Shown: in pieces, positions 17,269 to 24,970 of the stretch
How positions within the stretch are numbered: position 1 is the first letter of the stretch
How the letters are laid out: each line of letters starts with the position of its first letter
Assembly (NCBI RefSeq): GCF_020892095.1
Contig: NZ_AP024845.1
Coordinates: 1,054,001 to 1,118,000 of the forward strand
Source: Claveliimonas bilis
GTDB lineage: Bacteria > Bacillota > Clostridia > Lachnospirales > Lachnospiraceae
Length of the DNA: 64,000 nucleotides
Direction of reading: 5' to 3'
Made by a program: the position numbers and the translations under genes
Notes under the pieces: model-generated
Told to the model about the DNA's origin: nothing
What the model saw: only the letters and a program-made list of their open reading frames with translations
Database searches by the model: none

Positions 17269-17329
17269 TTTATAATAAAGTATGTGATAAATAACCAGCG
17301 TATCATACGCTGCTAAAGGAGGAAACAAA

Positions 17330-17491
17330 ATGAAAAAATATGTTTGTGAACCATGTGGATATGTATATGACCCTGAAGTAGGCGATCCGGACAACGGAAT
17401 TGCACCTGGAACCGCATTTGAAGATCTTCCGGAAGACTGGGTATGCCCGATCTGCGGTATGGGAAAAGAAGTATTTGCAGAGGAGGAGTAA
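17330..17491 (+). CDS. Rubredoxin
   Basis: 53 aa, standard length. The two CxxCG knuckles that bind the iron are present: [10 protein letters not shown] (Cys 6 and 9) and [10 protein letters not shown] (Cys 39 and 42), separated by the conserved [19 protein letters not shown]. It carries single electrons, here most likely to the superoxide reductase encoded directly upstream. The ATG at 17330 follows AAAGGAGG by seven bases. Between the two genes is a short palindrome AGCGTAT-C-ATACGCT (17298-17312). Its coding end forms a 9-bp inverted repeat with the end of the convergent Crp/Fnr gene. Confidence 0.97.
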   Translation: MKKYVCEPCGYVYDPEVGDPDNGIAPGTAFEDLPEDWVCPICGMGKEVFAEEE

Positions 17492-17504
17492 TCTCTACTC
17501 CTCC
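17482..17504. terminator. Overlapping hairpin formed by the ends of two convergent genes
   Basis: GGAGGAGTA (17482-17490) and TACTCCTCC (17496-17504) are perfect complements with a five-base loop. The stem consists of the last codons of rubredoxin and of the Crp/Fnr gene (both end in Glu-Glu). There is no T-run, so termination strength is doubtful. Confidence 0.45.
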
Positions 17505-18175
17505 CCTTCCAGTATATTCTGGAGCATTTCAAAAGAAAGGATGCGGATGCTCTGGCGGCCGTTTCGTTCAATAATGCCGTTCTCCTGCATCCAGGATAAC
17601 TCCCTGGAAAGAGAGGGTCTTGTCGTATTCAGATAAACGGCAAGCTCCTCTCTTTTCATTGGAGTCACAACTTCAGCTTTCCCCTGGCTTTCCTCCAGAA
17701 GATAGCCGGCAATCCTCTGACGCAGATTTCCGCTTGTCAGAAGATATATTTTTCTTAGATTCTTATCTGCTTCCCCTGCAAATATCCGAAGCATGTTGAA
17801 AATAATTCTGCTGTGATGCGCACAGTTCTTTACACAAGTTCCATAAAAAAAATGTCTGGATACGCTTAAAAGTTTTACCTCTGTCTTTGCAAAGGCAAAA
17901 TAGTCATAAATATCATGTTCCAGAAAGAGGTCGATCTCTCCAAATCCCTGCCCTTCGCCAAGATATTCTATGAAATTTTGCCTGCCCAGGGCATTGATCT
18001 GCCCTAACAATACGGTCCCGGACAGAACAAAATACAGCCTGGATGGATGGTCCTCCTGTCTGAAGATGTAAGCATCCTGCTCATACGTCTCTATCTTTGC
18101 ACTGGAACAGACCATACTCCGTTTTGTTTCTTCTTCAGACAGGCCATGAAATAAAGTCAAATTCTCAATCTGCAT
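17495..18175 (-). CDS. Crp/Fnr-family transcriptional regulator
   Basis: 226 aa. An N-terminal cyclic-nucleotide-binding-like beta barrel (RLYFVLSGTVLLGQINALGRQNFIEYLGEGQGFGEIDLFL, residues about 45-85) is followed by the dimer helix and a C-terminal HTH with REELAVYLNTTRPSLSRELSWMQENGII (residues about 175-202). There is no N-terminal Fnr cysteine cluster, so oxygen sensing through FeS is unlikely; heme or a small ligand is possible. It is the last gene of the sugar operon running from 24789 but converges on the rubredoxin gene. A matching palindrome lies upstream of superoxide reductase, suggesting that unit as its target. Confidence 0.9.
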   Translation of the reverse strand: MQIENLTLFHGLSEEETKRSMVCSSAKIETYEQDAYIFRQEDHPSRLYFVLSGTVLLGQINALGRQNFIEYLGEGQGFGEIDLFLEHDIYDYFAFAKTEVKLLSVSRHFFYGTCVKNCAHHSRIIFNMLRIFAGEADKNLRKIYLLTSGNLRQRIAGYLLEESQGKAEVVTPMKREELAVYLNTTRPSLSRELSWMQENGIIERNGRQSIRILSFEMLQNILEGEE

Positions 18176-18182
18176 GTATGTC

Positions 18183-18839
18183 TTATCTTTTCTCCTTCTC
18201 TTTGATCCAGCCGATCACCTGTGAAAGATCAGCAAGCTTTGCGTCTGCTTTTCTTTGAATTTCATCCGGCACTTTCGCAACATCCGGAATATAAATCGCG
18301 TAGCTTCCTGCTGCCACAGCGGCCTGCAGCCCCACCGAACTGTCCTCAAGAACCACGCAGTCTCCGGGATCCTGTCCGATCTTTGCGGCAGCTTCCAGAA
18401 AAATATCCGGCGCCGGTTTGCTTGCCTGGATCAGATCGCCATAGACACAGTCTGTAAAATAATCATAGACGCCTGCCCGCTTTATAAACGCCTCTGCCCG
18501 TATACGTTCCGTGGAAGTCGCCACCACTGCCGGAATCCCGCTTTCTTTCAGGTATTCCAGCAGTTCCTTCAATCCTTTTTTTACAGGGATTCCCTCTTTT
18601 GTCATTTCCTCAAAAAATTCGTGCTTCACTCTGCGGGCTCCGTCATAATCCAGATCTTCTCCGAATCTCCCCATAAAAACTTTTCGGATCGCTGCGGGAT
18701 TTCTTCCCTGAATCTTATCGATCAGCTCATCCTGTATATCAAGATGAAGCTTCTCTCCTGCCTTTTTCCAACTGATCGCCGAAAGACGTTCCGTATCAAA
18801 CATCGTTCCGTCCATATCGAATATTACGCCTTTAATCAT
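18183..18839 (-). CDS. HAD-superfamily sugar phosphatase/beta-phosphoglucomutase-like hydrolase
   Basis: 218 aa. HAD motif I is FDMDGTMFDTE (residues about 7-17), motif II VVATSTER (about residue 107), motif III near KPAPDIF (about residue 145) and motif IV VLEDSSVGLQAA (about residue 165). The cap fits the PGMB/phosphatase group. The family hydrolyses or isomerises phosphosugars. Position between a PfkB kinase and a Crp/Fnr gene in a sugar operon suggests it removes a dead-end phosphosugar; substrate unknown. Confidence 0.85.
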   Translation of the reverse strand: MIKGVIFDMDGTMFDTERLSAISWKKAGEKLHLDIQDELIDKIQGRNPAAIRKVFMGRFGEDLDYDGARRVKHEFFEEMTKEGIPVKKGLKELLEYLKESGIPAVVATSTERIRAEAFIKRAGVYDYFTDCVYGDLIQASKPAPDIFLEAAAKIGQDPGDCVVLEDSSVGLQAAVAAGSYAIYIPDVAKVPDEIQRKADAKLADLSQVIGWIKEKEKR

Positions 18840-18868
18840 GCCGCTCCCTCTTTGTATCCTTCCTGATG

Positions 18869-19801
18869 TTATCCGATCTTTTCTATTGTAATCTGCGGAT
18901 AAATTATCTCCATATCTTCCTTTACAAAAAATCCGGTCTCTTCTCTCATAGCCGCTGCCGCCGAGATAGCGCTTGCCTTTCTAAGAGCCTCTACAGGCGT
19001 CTGCCCCGCCTCAAAACCAAGGGCAAATCCTGCGATCATAGAGTCGCCGCAGCCTACTGTGTTCACCGCGTTGATCTTCGGCACAACAGCCCGGTACACG
19101 CCGTCATCGCATACACACAAAGATCCGTCACTTCCCAGTGAAACCACAACAACTTCAATGCCTCTTTCATGGATTTCTTTTGCGGCCCGGATTATCTCCT
19201 GTATATCATGACACGGTTTATTTGTCAACATACGAATCTCATCAATATTGGGCTTGATCATAGTCGGGCAGGCTTTTATTCCTTCTTCCAGCAGCTTTCC
19301 GCTGGTGTCAAGAATGACTTTTTTTCCTGCCTTTTTCACCGTTTCCACCAGAATCGGATAAGCCTTTTCATCCAGACCGCGGGGCACGCTGCCTGACATT
19401 GCCACCACATCTGCTTCCTTTACAAGCTGCGCGAATTTCTCCACAAATCCCCGGAACTCTTCCTCTTTCACTGTGAAGCCCGGCTCCAGAAATTCTGTCT
19501 GCACTTTATTTTTTTCATCCCAGATATTAATGCAGGAGCGGCTTTCTGCTGCCAGATGATAAAAAGCGCTCTTAATGCGGAAATCTTTCAGGGACTCCTC
19601 AATGTATTGTCCCGCATGACCGCCTACAAATCCGGTCGCCACTACTTCCGCCCCGGCAATAGCCGCCGGTTTGGACACATTCAGCCCTTTTCCTCCCGGA
19701 GTGTAGGCGCATTCCTTCATCCGGTTTACCTCTCCGATACGAAATTCTTCTACTACATACCGTTTATCAATCGCCGCATTCAGCGTAACTGTCAGAATCA
19801 T
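18869..19801 (-). CDS. PfkB-family hexose-phosphate kinase (1-phosphofructokinase/tagatose-6-phosphate kinase type)
   Basis: 310 aa. It has the LacC/FruK start MILTVTLNAAIDKRYVV, the substrate loop YTPGGKGLNVSKPAAIAGAEV (residues about 31-51) and the catalytic base/anion hole NTVGCGDSMIAGFALG (about residue 250). It phosphorylates fructose-1-P or tagatose-6-P to a bisphosphate. With a GatD-like dehydrogenase upstream and a class II bisphosphate aldolase in the same run, tagatose-6-P kinase is the best guess. The start is 9 bp after the GatD-like stop. Confidence 0.85.
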   Translation of the reverse strand: MILTVTLNAAIDKRYVVEEFRIGEVNRMKECAYTPGGKGLNVSKPAAIAGAEVVATGFVGGHAGQYIEESLKDFRIKSAFYHLAAESRSCINIWDEKNKVQTEFLEPGFTVKEEEFRGFVEKFAQLVKEADVVAMSGSVPRGLDEKAYPILVETVKKAGKKVILDTSGKLLEEGIKACPTMIKPNIDEIRMLTNKPCHDIQEIIRAAKEIHERGIEVVVVSLGSDGSLCVCDDGVYRAVVPKINAVNTVGCGDSMIAGFALGFEAGQTPVEALRKASAISAAAAMREETGFFVKEDMEIIYPQITIEKIG

Positions 19802-19810
19802 GGCTTCCTC

Positions 19811-20860
19811 CTACTCTTCGTTCATCAGCAGAATCTTTCCCTGCACAAGTCCCGGAGTCTTGTACATCTGAAATGCCTCCTGGGCCTGACTCATGGGCAT
19901 TTTTTTGTAGATAAATCCGGGGTCAAATTTTAACTGTCCTGTTGCAAAATAATGTGCGGTAAGTTCCCATTCTCTTCCCGGGAAAGGTGCGCTGTAGGAC
20001 ATCCATGAACCTGTCAGATGAAATTCTTTTCGGTTCATTTTTTCCCACAACGCCGGCGTAAAGGTAATCTCCTTATGGGGTGTCCCGATACAGCAGACAT
20101 TGGCTTTGTTTGCCGCAACCTCAAAAGCCATTTTCAAAGTAGGTTCCTGACCTGCCGTCTCGAAGACAAATCCATATCCTTTTCCACCTGTAATTGCCAT
20201 CGCTTTTTCCATAAAGTTCTCTTCCGTTGTATTAATGACGTCGTCAGCGCCAAGGCGTTTTGCAAGCTCCAGCCTCTCATCGCTGATATCAAAAACTACT
20301 ACTTTTTTGGAACCGAATATTTTCGTCCACTGCATCGTAAACATTCCGATGGTTCCGCCTCCCAGGATTGCCACATATTCTCCGCCTTTATAATCGTTCT
20401 GGATAACGCCGTGAAGGGCAACCGTAGACGGCTCAAACATAGCTCCCTGCTCATAGGGAATGGATTTGTCAAATACAACTGCATTCTGTTCCGGAATCAC
20501 AACATAGTCTGCATTGCTTCCCTGCTGCCTTGAACCAATGAAACTGTAATGCTTGCAGAGAGAAAAATTTCCATTCTGGCAGTCATCACATTTCATACAG
20601 GGAAGAAGGGGCGCTCCGGAAACTCTGTCGCCTACTTTTACTTTTGTCACTCCTTCTCCTACTTCCACCACATCTCCTGAAAACTCATGTCCCAGAACAA
20701 TGGGATAAAAATGCACACCATTATGGAGTACACGGGGAATATCCGATCCGCATATGCCGGAAGCCTTTACCTTGATCTTCACTGTCCCCGGCGTAACCTG
20801 CGGTTCCTCGTAATCCATATAACGTACATCTTCATTTGCACATACAACAGCTGCTTTCAT
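19811..20860 (-). CDS. Zinc-dependent dehydrogenase, galactitol-1-phosphate 5-dehydrogenase-like
   Basis: 349 aa medium-chain dehydrogenase. Catalytic zinc residues lie in ICGSDIPRVLHNG (Cys about 37) and LGHEFSG; the structural zinc loop is CMKCDDCQNGNFSLC (about residues 90-105); the NAD Rossmann motif is ILGGGTIGMFTMQ (about residue 168). The pattern GSDIPR..NG.HFYPI, FIGSRQQG and LTGSWMSYSAPFPGREWE closely matches E. coli GatD as I remember it. GatD oxidises galactitol-1-P to tagatose-6-P. No PTS to make galactitol-1-P is present, so the substrate may instead be made by the FGGY kinase encoded 1 bp upstream. Confidence 0.85.
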   Translation of the reverse strand: MKAAVVCANEDVRYMDYEEPQVTPGTVKIKVKASGICGSDIPRVLHNGVHFYPIVLGHEFSGDVVEVGEGVTKVKVGDRVSGAPLLPCMKCDDCQNGNFSLCKHYSFIGSRQQGSNADYVVIPEQNAVVFDKSIPYEQGAMFEPSTVALHGVIQNDYKGGEYVAILGGGTIGMFTMQWTKIFGSKKVVVFDISDERLELAKRLGADDVINTTEENFMEKAMAITGGKGYGFVFETAGQEPTLKMAFEVAANKANVCCIGTPHKEITFTPALWEKMNRKEFHLTGSWMSYSAPFPGREWELTAHYFATGQLKFDPGFIYKKMPMSQAQEAFQMYKTPGLVQGKILLMNEE

Positions 20861-20861
20861 C

Positions 20862-22394
20862 TTATTCCTCTCCCTTTCTTTTCATTGTTTCTTTTAAATC
20901 TTCATATAATTCCAGGTAAAGCTTATAGTTCTTGTCATAAGCTTCCCGCACTTCCGGATTTGGCGTATGACGCCGTTTAATAACAACTGTCTTTTTCACT
21001 GCCTCCTCAAAGTCTTTATACATGCCGACTCCCACACCTGCCAGGATAACGGCTCCCAGTGTCGTCGCCGTATCGGAGGACGGCACAATGATTTCCTTGC
21101 CCGTTACATCAGCCTTGATCTGTGTCCACAGAAGTGAATTTGCAGATCCTCCCATGGCCCGAAGCTCGCTTGCCACGGCTCCTGCCTCTTCGGCCGCCTC
21201 CAGATTATGGCGCAGGGAAAATGCAACTCCCTCCATGGCTGCCCTTACGAAATGCCCTTTTGTCTTACTGAAATCCAGTCCGTAAAAGACGCCTTTTGCA
21301 TGGGGATCCCAGATTGGCGATCTCTCACCTGACATATACGGAAGAAAGACCATTCCGTCACTTCCTGCCGGGACCTTTTCTGCGATTTCATTAAAAATCT
21401 GGAGCGAACTCTTTCCGATCTCTTTTCCGATCAGCCTTTCGTAATCTGCAAACTCCTGTTCCATCCAGCGCATAACACCGCCTCCGCCGACGGTTCCTCC
21501 CTGGAGGATCCACTGATTCGGCGCTGCATGGTAGCTTAAGATCAGCCTTTCATCCGCCTTGTATGCATCCATGCAGATGCTCATTCCTCCTGCCTGACCG
21601 CCCTGCTCCTGTGTCTCTCCCGGGTGGATCACTCCTGCTCCCAGCGTTCCGCAGGCGGCATCCAGCGCCCCCGCCACAACTGGGATTCCTGCTGTCAGGC
21701 CGCATTCTGCTGCCGCCTTTTCCGTCACTGTCCCAATAATATCATGGCTGGCATAGATATCCGGCAGGAAGGAAGGATCCACTCCCAGCTCCTTGCACAT
21801 ATCCATGTCCCACTCTCCGGTTCTCATCCGGAAACAGTGAAGTCCATACCCTTGCGTCAGCTCCTGGCTGACTTTTCCTGTCAGGCGAAAACCTATATAG
21901 CTGTTGGACTGAAGCACTTTGTAGGTATGTTTATATACTTCCGGAAGATTCTCTTTGTACCAGAGAATTTTGGGAGTCGTGTAAGAGGGCTTAAATGGAT
22001 TGCCGCACACTTCAAAAATACGTTCCTCTCCCACCTGCCTTCCTACTCTCTCACAGATGTCAGCTGCCCTTGTATCCATCCAGATCGGAGTATTGGTCAG
22101 AACGTTTCCTTCTCTGTCAATCGGAATAGCCGACCAACTCTGTCCGTCGATTCCGATTCCGGCGATTTCTGACGGACGGATCTTCCCTTTTTCCAGGGCC
22201 GCTTTAATAGCCAAAGACACCGCCTGCCACCACTCGTCAGGATTTTGTTCCGCCCATCCGGCATGAGGATAATAGACCTGATATGCTCCGCTTGCACTTG
22301 CTTTTACCTGTCCTTCCTCATCAAATACGGCGATCTTGCAGGCGCTTGTTCCGATATCAATTCCTAATAAATACTGTCCCATAGCACCACTCAT
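20862..22394 (-). CDS. FGGY-family carbohydrate kinase, xylulokinase type
   Basis: 510 aa. FGGY_N begins GQYLLGIDIGTSACKIAVFDE with the phosphate-1 loop; WAEQNPDEWW, GIDGQSWSAIPID and WMDTRAADIC follow. The C-terminal domain has GSDGMVFLPYMSGERSPIWDPHAKGVFYGL (around residue 345) and RAMGGSANSLLWTQIKADVTG. It phosphorylates a ketose or polyol with ATP. It lies between the bisphosphate aldolase and the GatD-like gene (9 and 1 bp gaps), so its product probably feeds the dehydrogenase. The start at 22394 has a weak AGAGAAAG site; an ATG at 22382 is possible. Confidence 0.88.
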   Translation of the reverse strand: MSGAMGQYLLGIDIGTSACKIAVFDEEGQVKASASGAYQVYYPHAGWAEQNPDEWWQAVSLAIKAALEKGKIRPSEIAGIGIDGQSWSAIPIDREGNVLTNTPIWMDTRAADICERVGRQVGEERIFEVCGNPFKPSYTTPKILWYKENLPEVYKHTYKVLQSNSYIGFRLTGKVSQELTQGYGLHCFRMRTGEWDMDMCKELGVDPSFLPDIYASHDIIGTVTEKAAAECGLTAGIPVVAGALDAACGTLGAGVIHPGETQEQGGQAGGMSICMDAYKADERLILSYHAAPNQWILQGGTVGGGGVMRWMEQEFADYERLIGKEIGKSSLQIFNEIAEKVPAGSDGMVFLPYMSGERSPIWDPHAKGVFYGLDFSKTKGHFVRAAMEGVAFSLRHNLEAAEEAGAVASELRAMGGSANSLLWTQIKADVTGKEIIVPSSDTATTLGAVILAGVGVGMYKDFEEAVKKTVVIKRRHTPNPEVREAYDKNYKLYLELYEDLKETMKRKGEE

Positions 22395-22403
22395 TCTTTC
22401 TCT

Positions 22404-23252
22404 TTATGCTTTGCCGTTGCAACCGCATACGCACATGCGTTCTTTTACCAGTTCCTTTACTGCTTCCATGCCGGCTATACCAAGCTTTTTCGGATCAAAT
22501 GTCTCCGGTTTTTCCTGAAGAAGTTTCTTTCCTGCCTCTGTATAAGCCACACGCAGTTCTGTTGCAAAATTAACTTTACACATTCCTCTTCTGACACATT
22601 CTTTTACATCCTCATCACTAAGGCCGGAAGCACCGTGAAGGACCAGAGGTACAGACACCAGTTCTTTTACTTCCGATACCCGCTCTTTATCCAGTACAGG
22701 GGTTCCCGCATAGAATCCATGAGCTGTTCCGATCGCAATTGCAAGAGAAGAAACCCCGGTGCGATCTACAAATTCTTTTGCTTCCTGGGGATCTGTGTTT
22801 CCGTCCTCTTCCGCCTCCAGGTCGTCTTCTTTTCCGCCTACTTTTCCAAGCTCTGCCTCTACCGGAATGCCGCAGGCCTTCGCTACATCTACGACCTTTT
22901 TGGTCAACTCTACATTGTGTTCAAAATCTTCATGGGATCCATCGATCATAACGGAAGTGTATCCTGCCTTGATAGCCTGTACAGCCAGCTCAAAACTGCT
23001 GCCGTGATCCAAGTGCAGGCAGACCGGAACAGATGCCTTTTTCGCTTCCGCCGAAACCATTGCAAAATAGGTTTCCAGTGTACCGTACTTTACAGTTGAC
23101 GGAGTGGTCTGCAGCATAACCGGAGCTTTTACCTCTTCCGCTGCTGCGATCACTGCTTTTACCATCTCCATGTTTTCTACGTTGAATGCTCCAACGGCGT
23201 ATCCGCCCTCTCTGGCCTCCGCCAGCATTTTTTCAGATGTTACTAATGGCAT
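22404..23252 (-). CDS. Class II fructose/tagatose-bisphosphate aldolase (GatY/KbaY/Fba family)
   Basis: 282 aa. Zn ligands lie in CLHLDHGSSFE (about residue 83), EAELGKVGGKEDD (about residue 135), IGTAHGFYAG (about residue 180) and LVLHGASGLSDEDV (about residue 208). It cleaves a ketohexose bisphosphate to DHAP and glyceraldehyde-3-P. The length fits GatY/KbaY better than the longer E. coli FbaA. The start was placed at the ATG at 23252, after AAAAGGAG, giving the family N-terminus MPLVTSEKML; the frame stays open upstream but has no ribosome site. The C-terminus has an unusual CVCGC cluster. Confidence 0.9.
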   Translation of the reverse strand: MPLVTSEKMLAEAREGGYAVGAFNVENMEMVKAVIAAAEEVKAPVMLQTTPSTVKYGTLETYFAMVSAEAKKASVPVCLHLDHGSSFELAVQAIKAGYTSVMIDGSHEDFEHNVELTKKVVDVAKACGIPVEAELGKVGGKEDDLEAEEDGNTDPQEAKEFVDRTGVSSLAIAIGTAHGFYAGTPVLDKERVSEVKELVSVPLVLHGASGLSDEDVKECVRRGMCKVNFATELRVAYTEAGKKLLQEKPETFDPKKLGIAGMEAVKELVKERMCVCGCNGKA

Positions 23253-23281
23253 TGTTTTTTTCTCCTTTTCTCTTTTATTAT

Positions 23282-24046
23282 TTATTTTGGAAAGACACAG
23301 TCTATCCGGTGCTCTTTTAATTTTTGAAGCCATTTCTCTTCCGGCTTCTGATCTGTTACAAACCTGGTGATATCAGCCCACTCTGCCACTTTCGTAAAAG
23401 CGGTATTGCCAAACTTACTGTGATCGGCAGCTAAAATCCTCTCTTTTGCAGCGTAAAGCATCATGCGTTTACTGCTGGCATCCTGTTCATCCGAATCGGT
23501 AAAACCATTTTCCAGATCCACTCCCTTACATGAAATGATCGCTTTGTCTACATGGTAGGAAGAGAGCACCTCATCGGTACGCGGACCTACAAGGGCAAAG
23601 GATTTCTCTCTGGAAACACCCCCTGTGGAGATCACCGTCCACTCCGGAACATCAAAAAGCTCTACGATCACCTCCACAGAATTTGTGATCACTGTCAGTT
23701 TTTTCTTCTCCTTCAGTGCACGGGCAATGTACACATCTGTAGAGCTGGCGTCCAGCATCAGGGCTTCCCCGTCTCTTACCATATCAGCGATCAGTCTTGC
23801 GATTTTTTGCTTCTCTGCCACTCTCTGCTTTTTTCTGATATTAAATGGAAGATCAAAAAAGCTTTGTTCCTTAAGAACGGCTCCTCCGTAACTTTTCACA
23901 ACAAGTCCGTCGTTTTCCAGCTTTTCCAGATCACGGCGTATCGTTTCCTCCGACACGTTATATGCAGCGCTTAGTTCACTTACTACAACCCGTTTTTCTT
24001 CCTGAAGTCTTTCCAGTATGTCGTTTCTTCTCTCTATTGCAAGCAT
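23282..24046 (-). CDS. DeoR/GlpR-family transcriptional regulator
   Basis: 254 aa from the ATG at 24046 (GAGGAAAG just upstream). The N-terminal HTH is ERRNDILERLQEEKRVVVSELSAAYNVSEETIRRDLEKLENDG (residues about 5-48). The C-terminal sugar-phosphate-binding DeoR domain shows the usual MLDASSTDVYIARAL, TNSVEVI and GGVSREKSFALVGP. It probably represses the surrounding operon until a phosphosugar accumulates. Its likely operators are the two TGTTTTATGT repeats upstream of the first gene (24862-24883). Confidence 0.92.
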   Translation of the reverse strand: MLAIERRNDILERLQEEKRVVVSELSAAYNVSEETIRRDLEKLENDGLVVKSYGGAVLKEQSFFDLPFNIRKKQRVAEKQKIARLIADMVRDGEALMLDASSTDVYIARALKEKKKLTVITNSVEVIVELFDVPEWTVISTGGVSREKSFALVGPRTDEVLSSYHVDKAIISCKGVDLENGFTDSDEQDASSKRMMLYAAKERILAADHSKFGNTAFTKVAEWADITRFVTDQKPEEKWLQKLKEHRIDCVFPK

Positions 24047-24105
24047 TTCTTTCCTCTTCACTTTGATCTTTATTTTCGTTTTGCTTTGGCTTTTCCGCCT
24101 GCAGG

Positions 24106-24789
24106 TCAATCCAGTTCCATCCAATCCGCCGGATGTCTGCCTGTCAGCCCATAGTCTTTACGCATTCCGTAAAGTCTCTTTACCTGCTCCTTATCCAGCA
24201 CCTTGGGACCTCCCAGCATCATAGACTGATAAAGGAGCCTTGCATAAAACTCCAGGGATTCCATTTTGTGATACGCGCCAAGAAGGCTGTCGCCATAGGT
24301 CAATGCTCCATGATTTTCCAAAAGCACTGCGTCATAATAAGGAAGATACTCCGATACAGCGTCCGGAATTTCCATAGTGGACGGCGTTCCGTATTTTGCA
24401 AGAGGCACTTCTCCAAGTCCCAGCACCGCCTCCGGCATGATCGGCTTTTTCAGCGGCATGCCGCATACCGCAAATGTAGTGGCATACATGGGGTGGGCGT
24501 GTACCACCGCTTTCACATCCTCCCTCTCCTCATAAACTCTCATATGCATTTTTATCTCAGAAGAAGGCCTGAACTCTCCATTTGCTTCGAGTATATTCCC
24601 CTTGGCATCCACCTTGCAGATATACTCCGGCGTCATAAATCCCTTGCTCACTCCGGTCGGCGTACATAAAAACTCATTATCGCTCAATTTCACAGAAAAG
24701 TTGCCGTCATTGGCCGCAACCATTCCCCGGTTGTACACCCTTTTCCCAATCTCACACATCTCTTGTTTTATATCCATTTCACTCTGCAC
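24106..24789 (-). CDS. Class II aldolase/adducin family protein, L-fuculose-phosphate aldolase-like
   Basis: 227 aa. Zn-binding histidines lie in AVVHAHPMYATTFA (about residue 95) and VLLENHGALTYG (about residue 157); the catalytic glutamate lies in FRPSSEIKMHMRVYEE (about residue 75). Family members cleave ketose-1-phosphates (fuculose-1-P, rhamnulose-1-P) to DHAP and lactaldehyde, or epimerise ribulose-5-P. The GTG at 24789 is chosen because GGAGG sits eight bases upstream. It is the first gene of the long operon to 17495 and is preceded by a promoter with tandem operators. Confidence 0.88.
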   Translation of the reverse strand: MQSEMDIKQEMCEIGKRVYNRGMVAANDGNFSVKLSDNEFLCTPTGVSKGFMTPEYICKVDAKGNILEANGEFRPSSEIKMHMRVYEEREDVKAVVHAHPMYATTFAVCGMPLKKPIMPEAVLGLGEVPLAKYGTPSTMEIPDAVSEYLPYYDAVLLENHGALTYGDSLLGAYHKMESLEFYARLLYQSMMLGGPKVLDKEQVKRLYGMRKDYGLTGRHPADWMELD

Positions 24790-24831
24790 TATTATCGCCT
24801 CCTTTTTTGGTTTTTTGTATGTTCTGATTTG

Positions 24832-24883
24832 ATATTATCACATAATCCCTCGTAAATCAAATGTTTTATGTGTTGTTTTATGT
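24832..24883 (-). promoter_or_regulatory. Promoter with tandem DeoR-type operators
   Basis: On the minus strand TTGATT (24855-24860), 17 bases, TAATAT (24832-24837). Directly upstream are two exact copies (as read on the plus strand) of TGTTTTATGT at 24862-24871 and 24874-24883, 12 bases apart, about one helical turn. Placement beside the -35 and the DeoR gene downstream suggest these are its operators. Confidence 0.6.
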
Positions 24884-24908
24884 TGTTTTTTTGACTTTTT
24901 TACAAAAA

Positions 24909-24967
24909 TACCCGGGGTATAATGCAATTTGGGACGTAACACTTTTAAAAAGTGTTACGTCCCAAAT
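24909..24967. repeat. REP-like hairpin repeat, copy A
   Basis: TACCCGGGG and a short AT-rich linker precede a perfect inverted repeat: AATTTGGGACGTAACACTTT (24926-24945) and its complement, four-base loop. The same layout recurs at 52325-52385 with different but still complementary stem bases. It ends 4 bp from the stop of the FGGY gene at 24971, so it may also terminate that gene. Confidence 0.75.
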
Positions 24968-24970
24968 TGA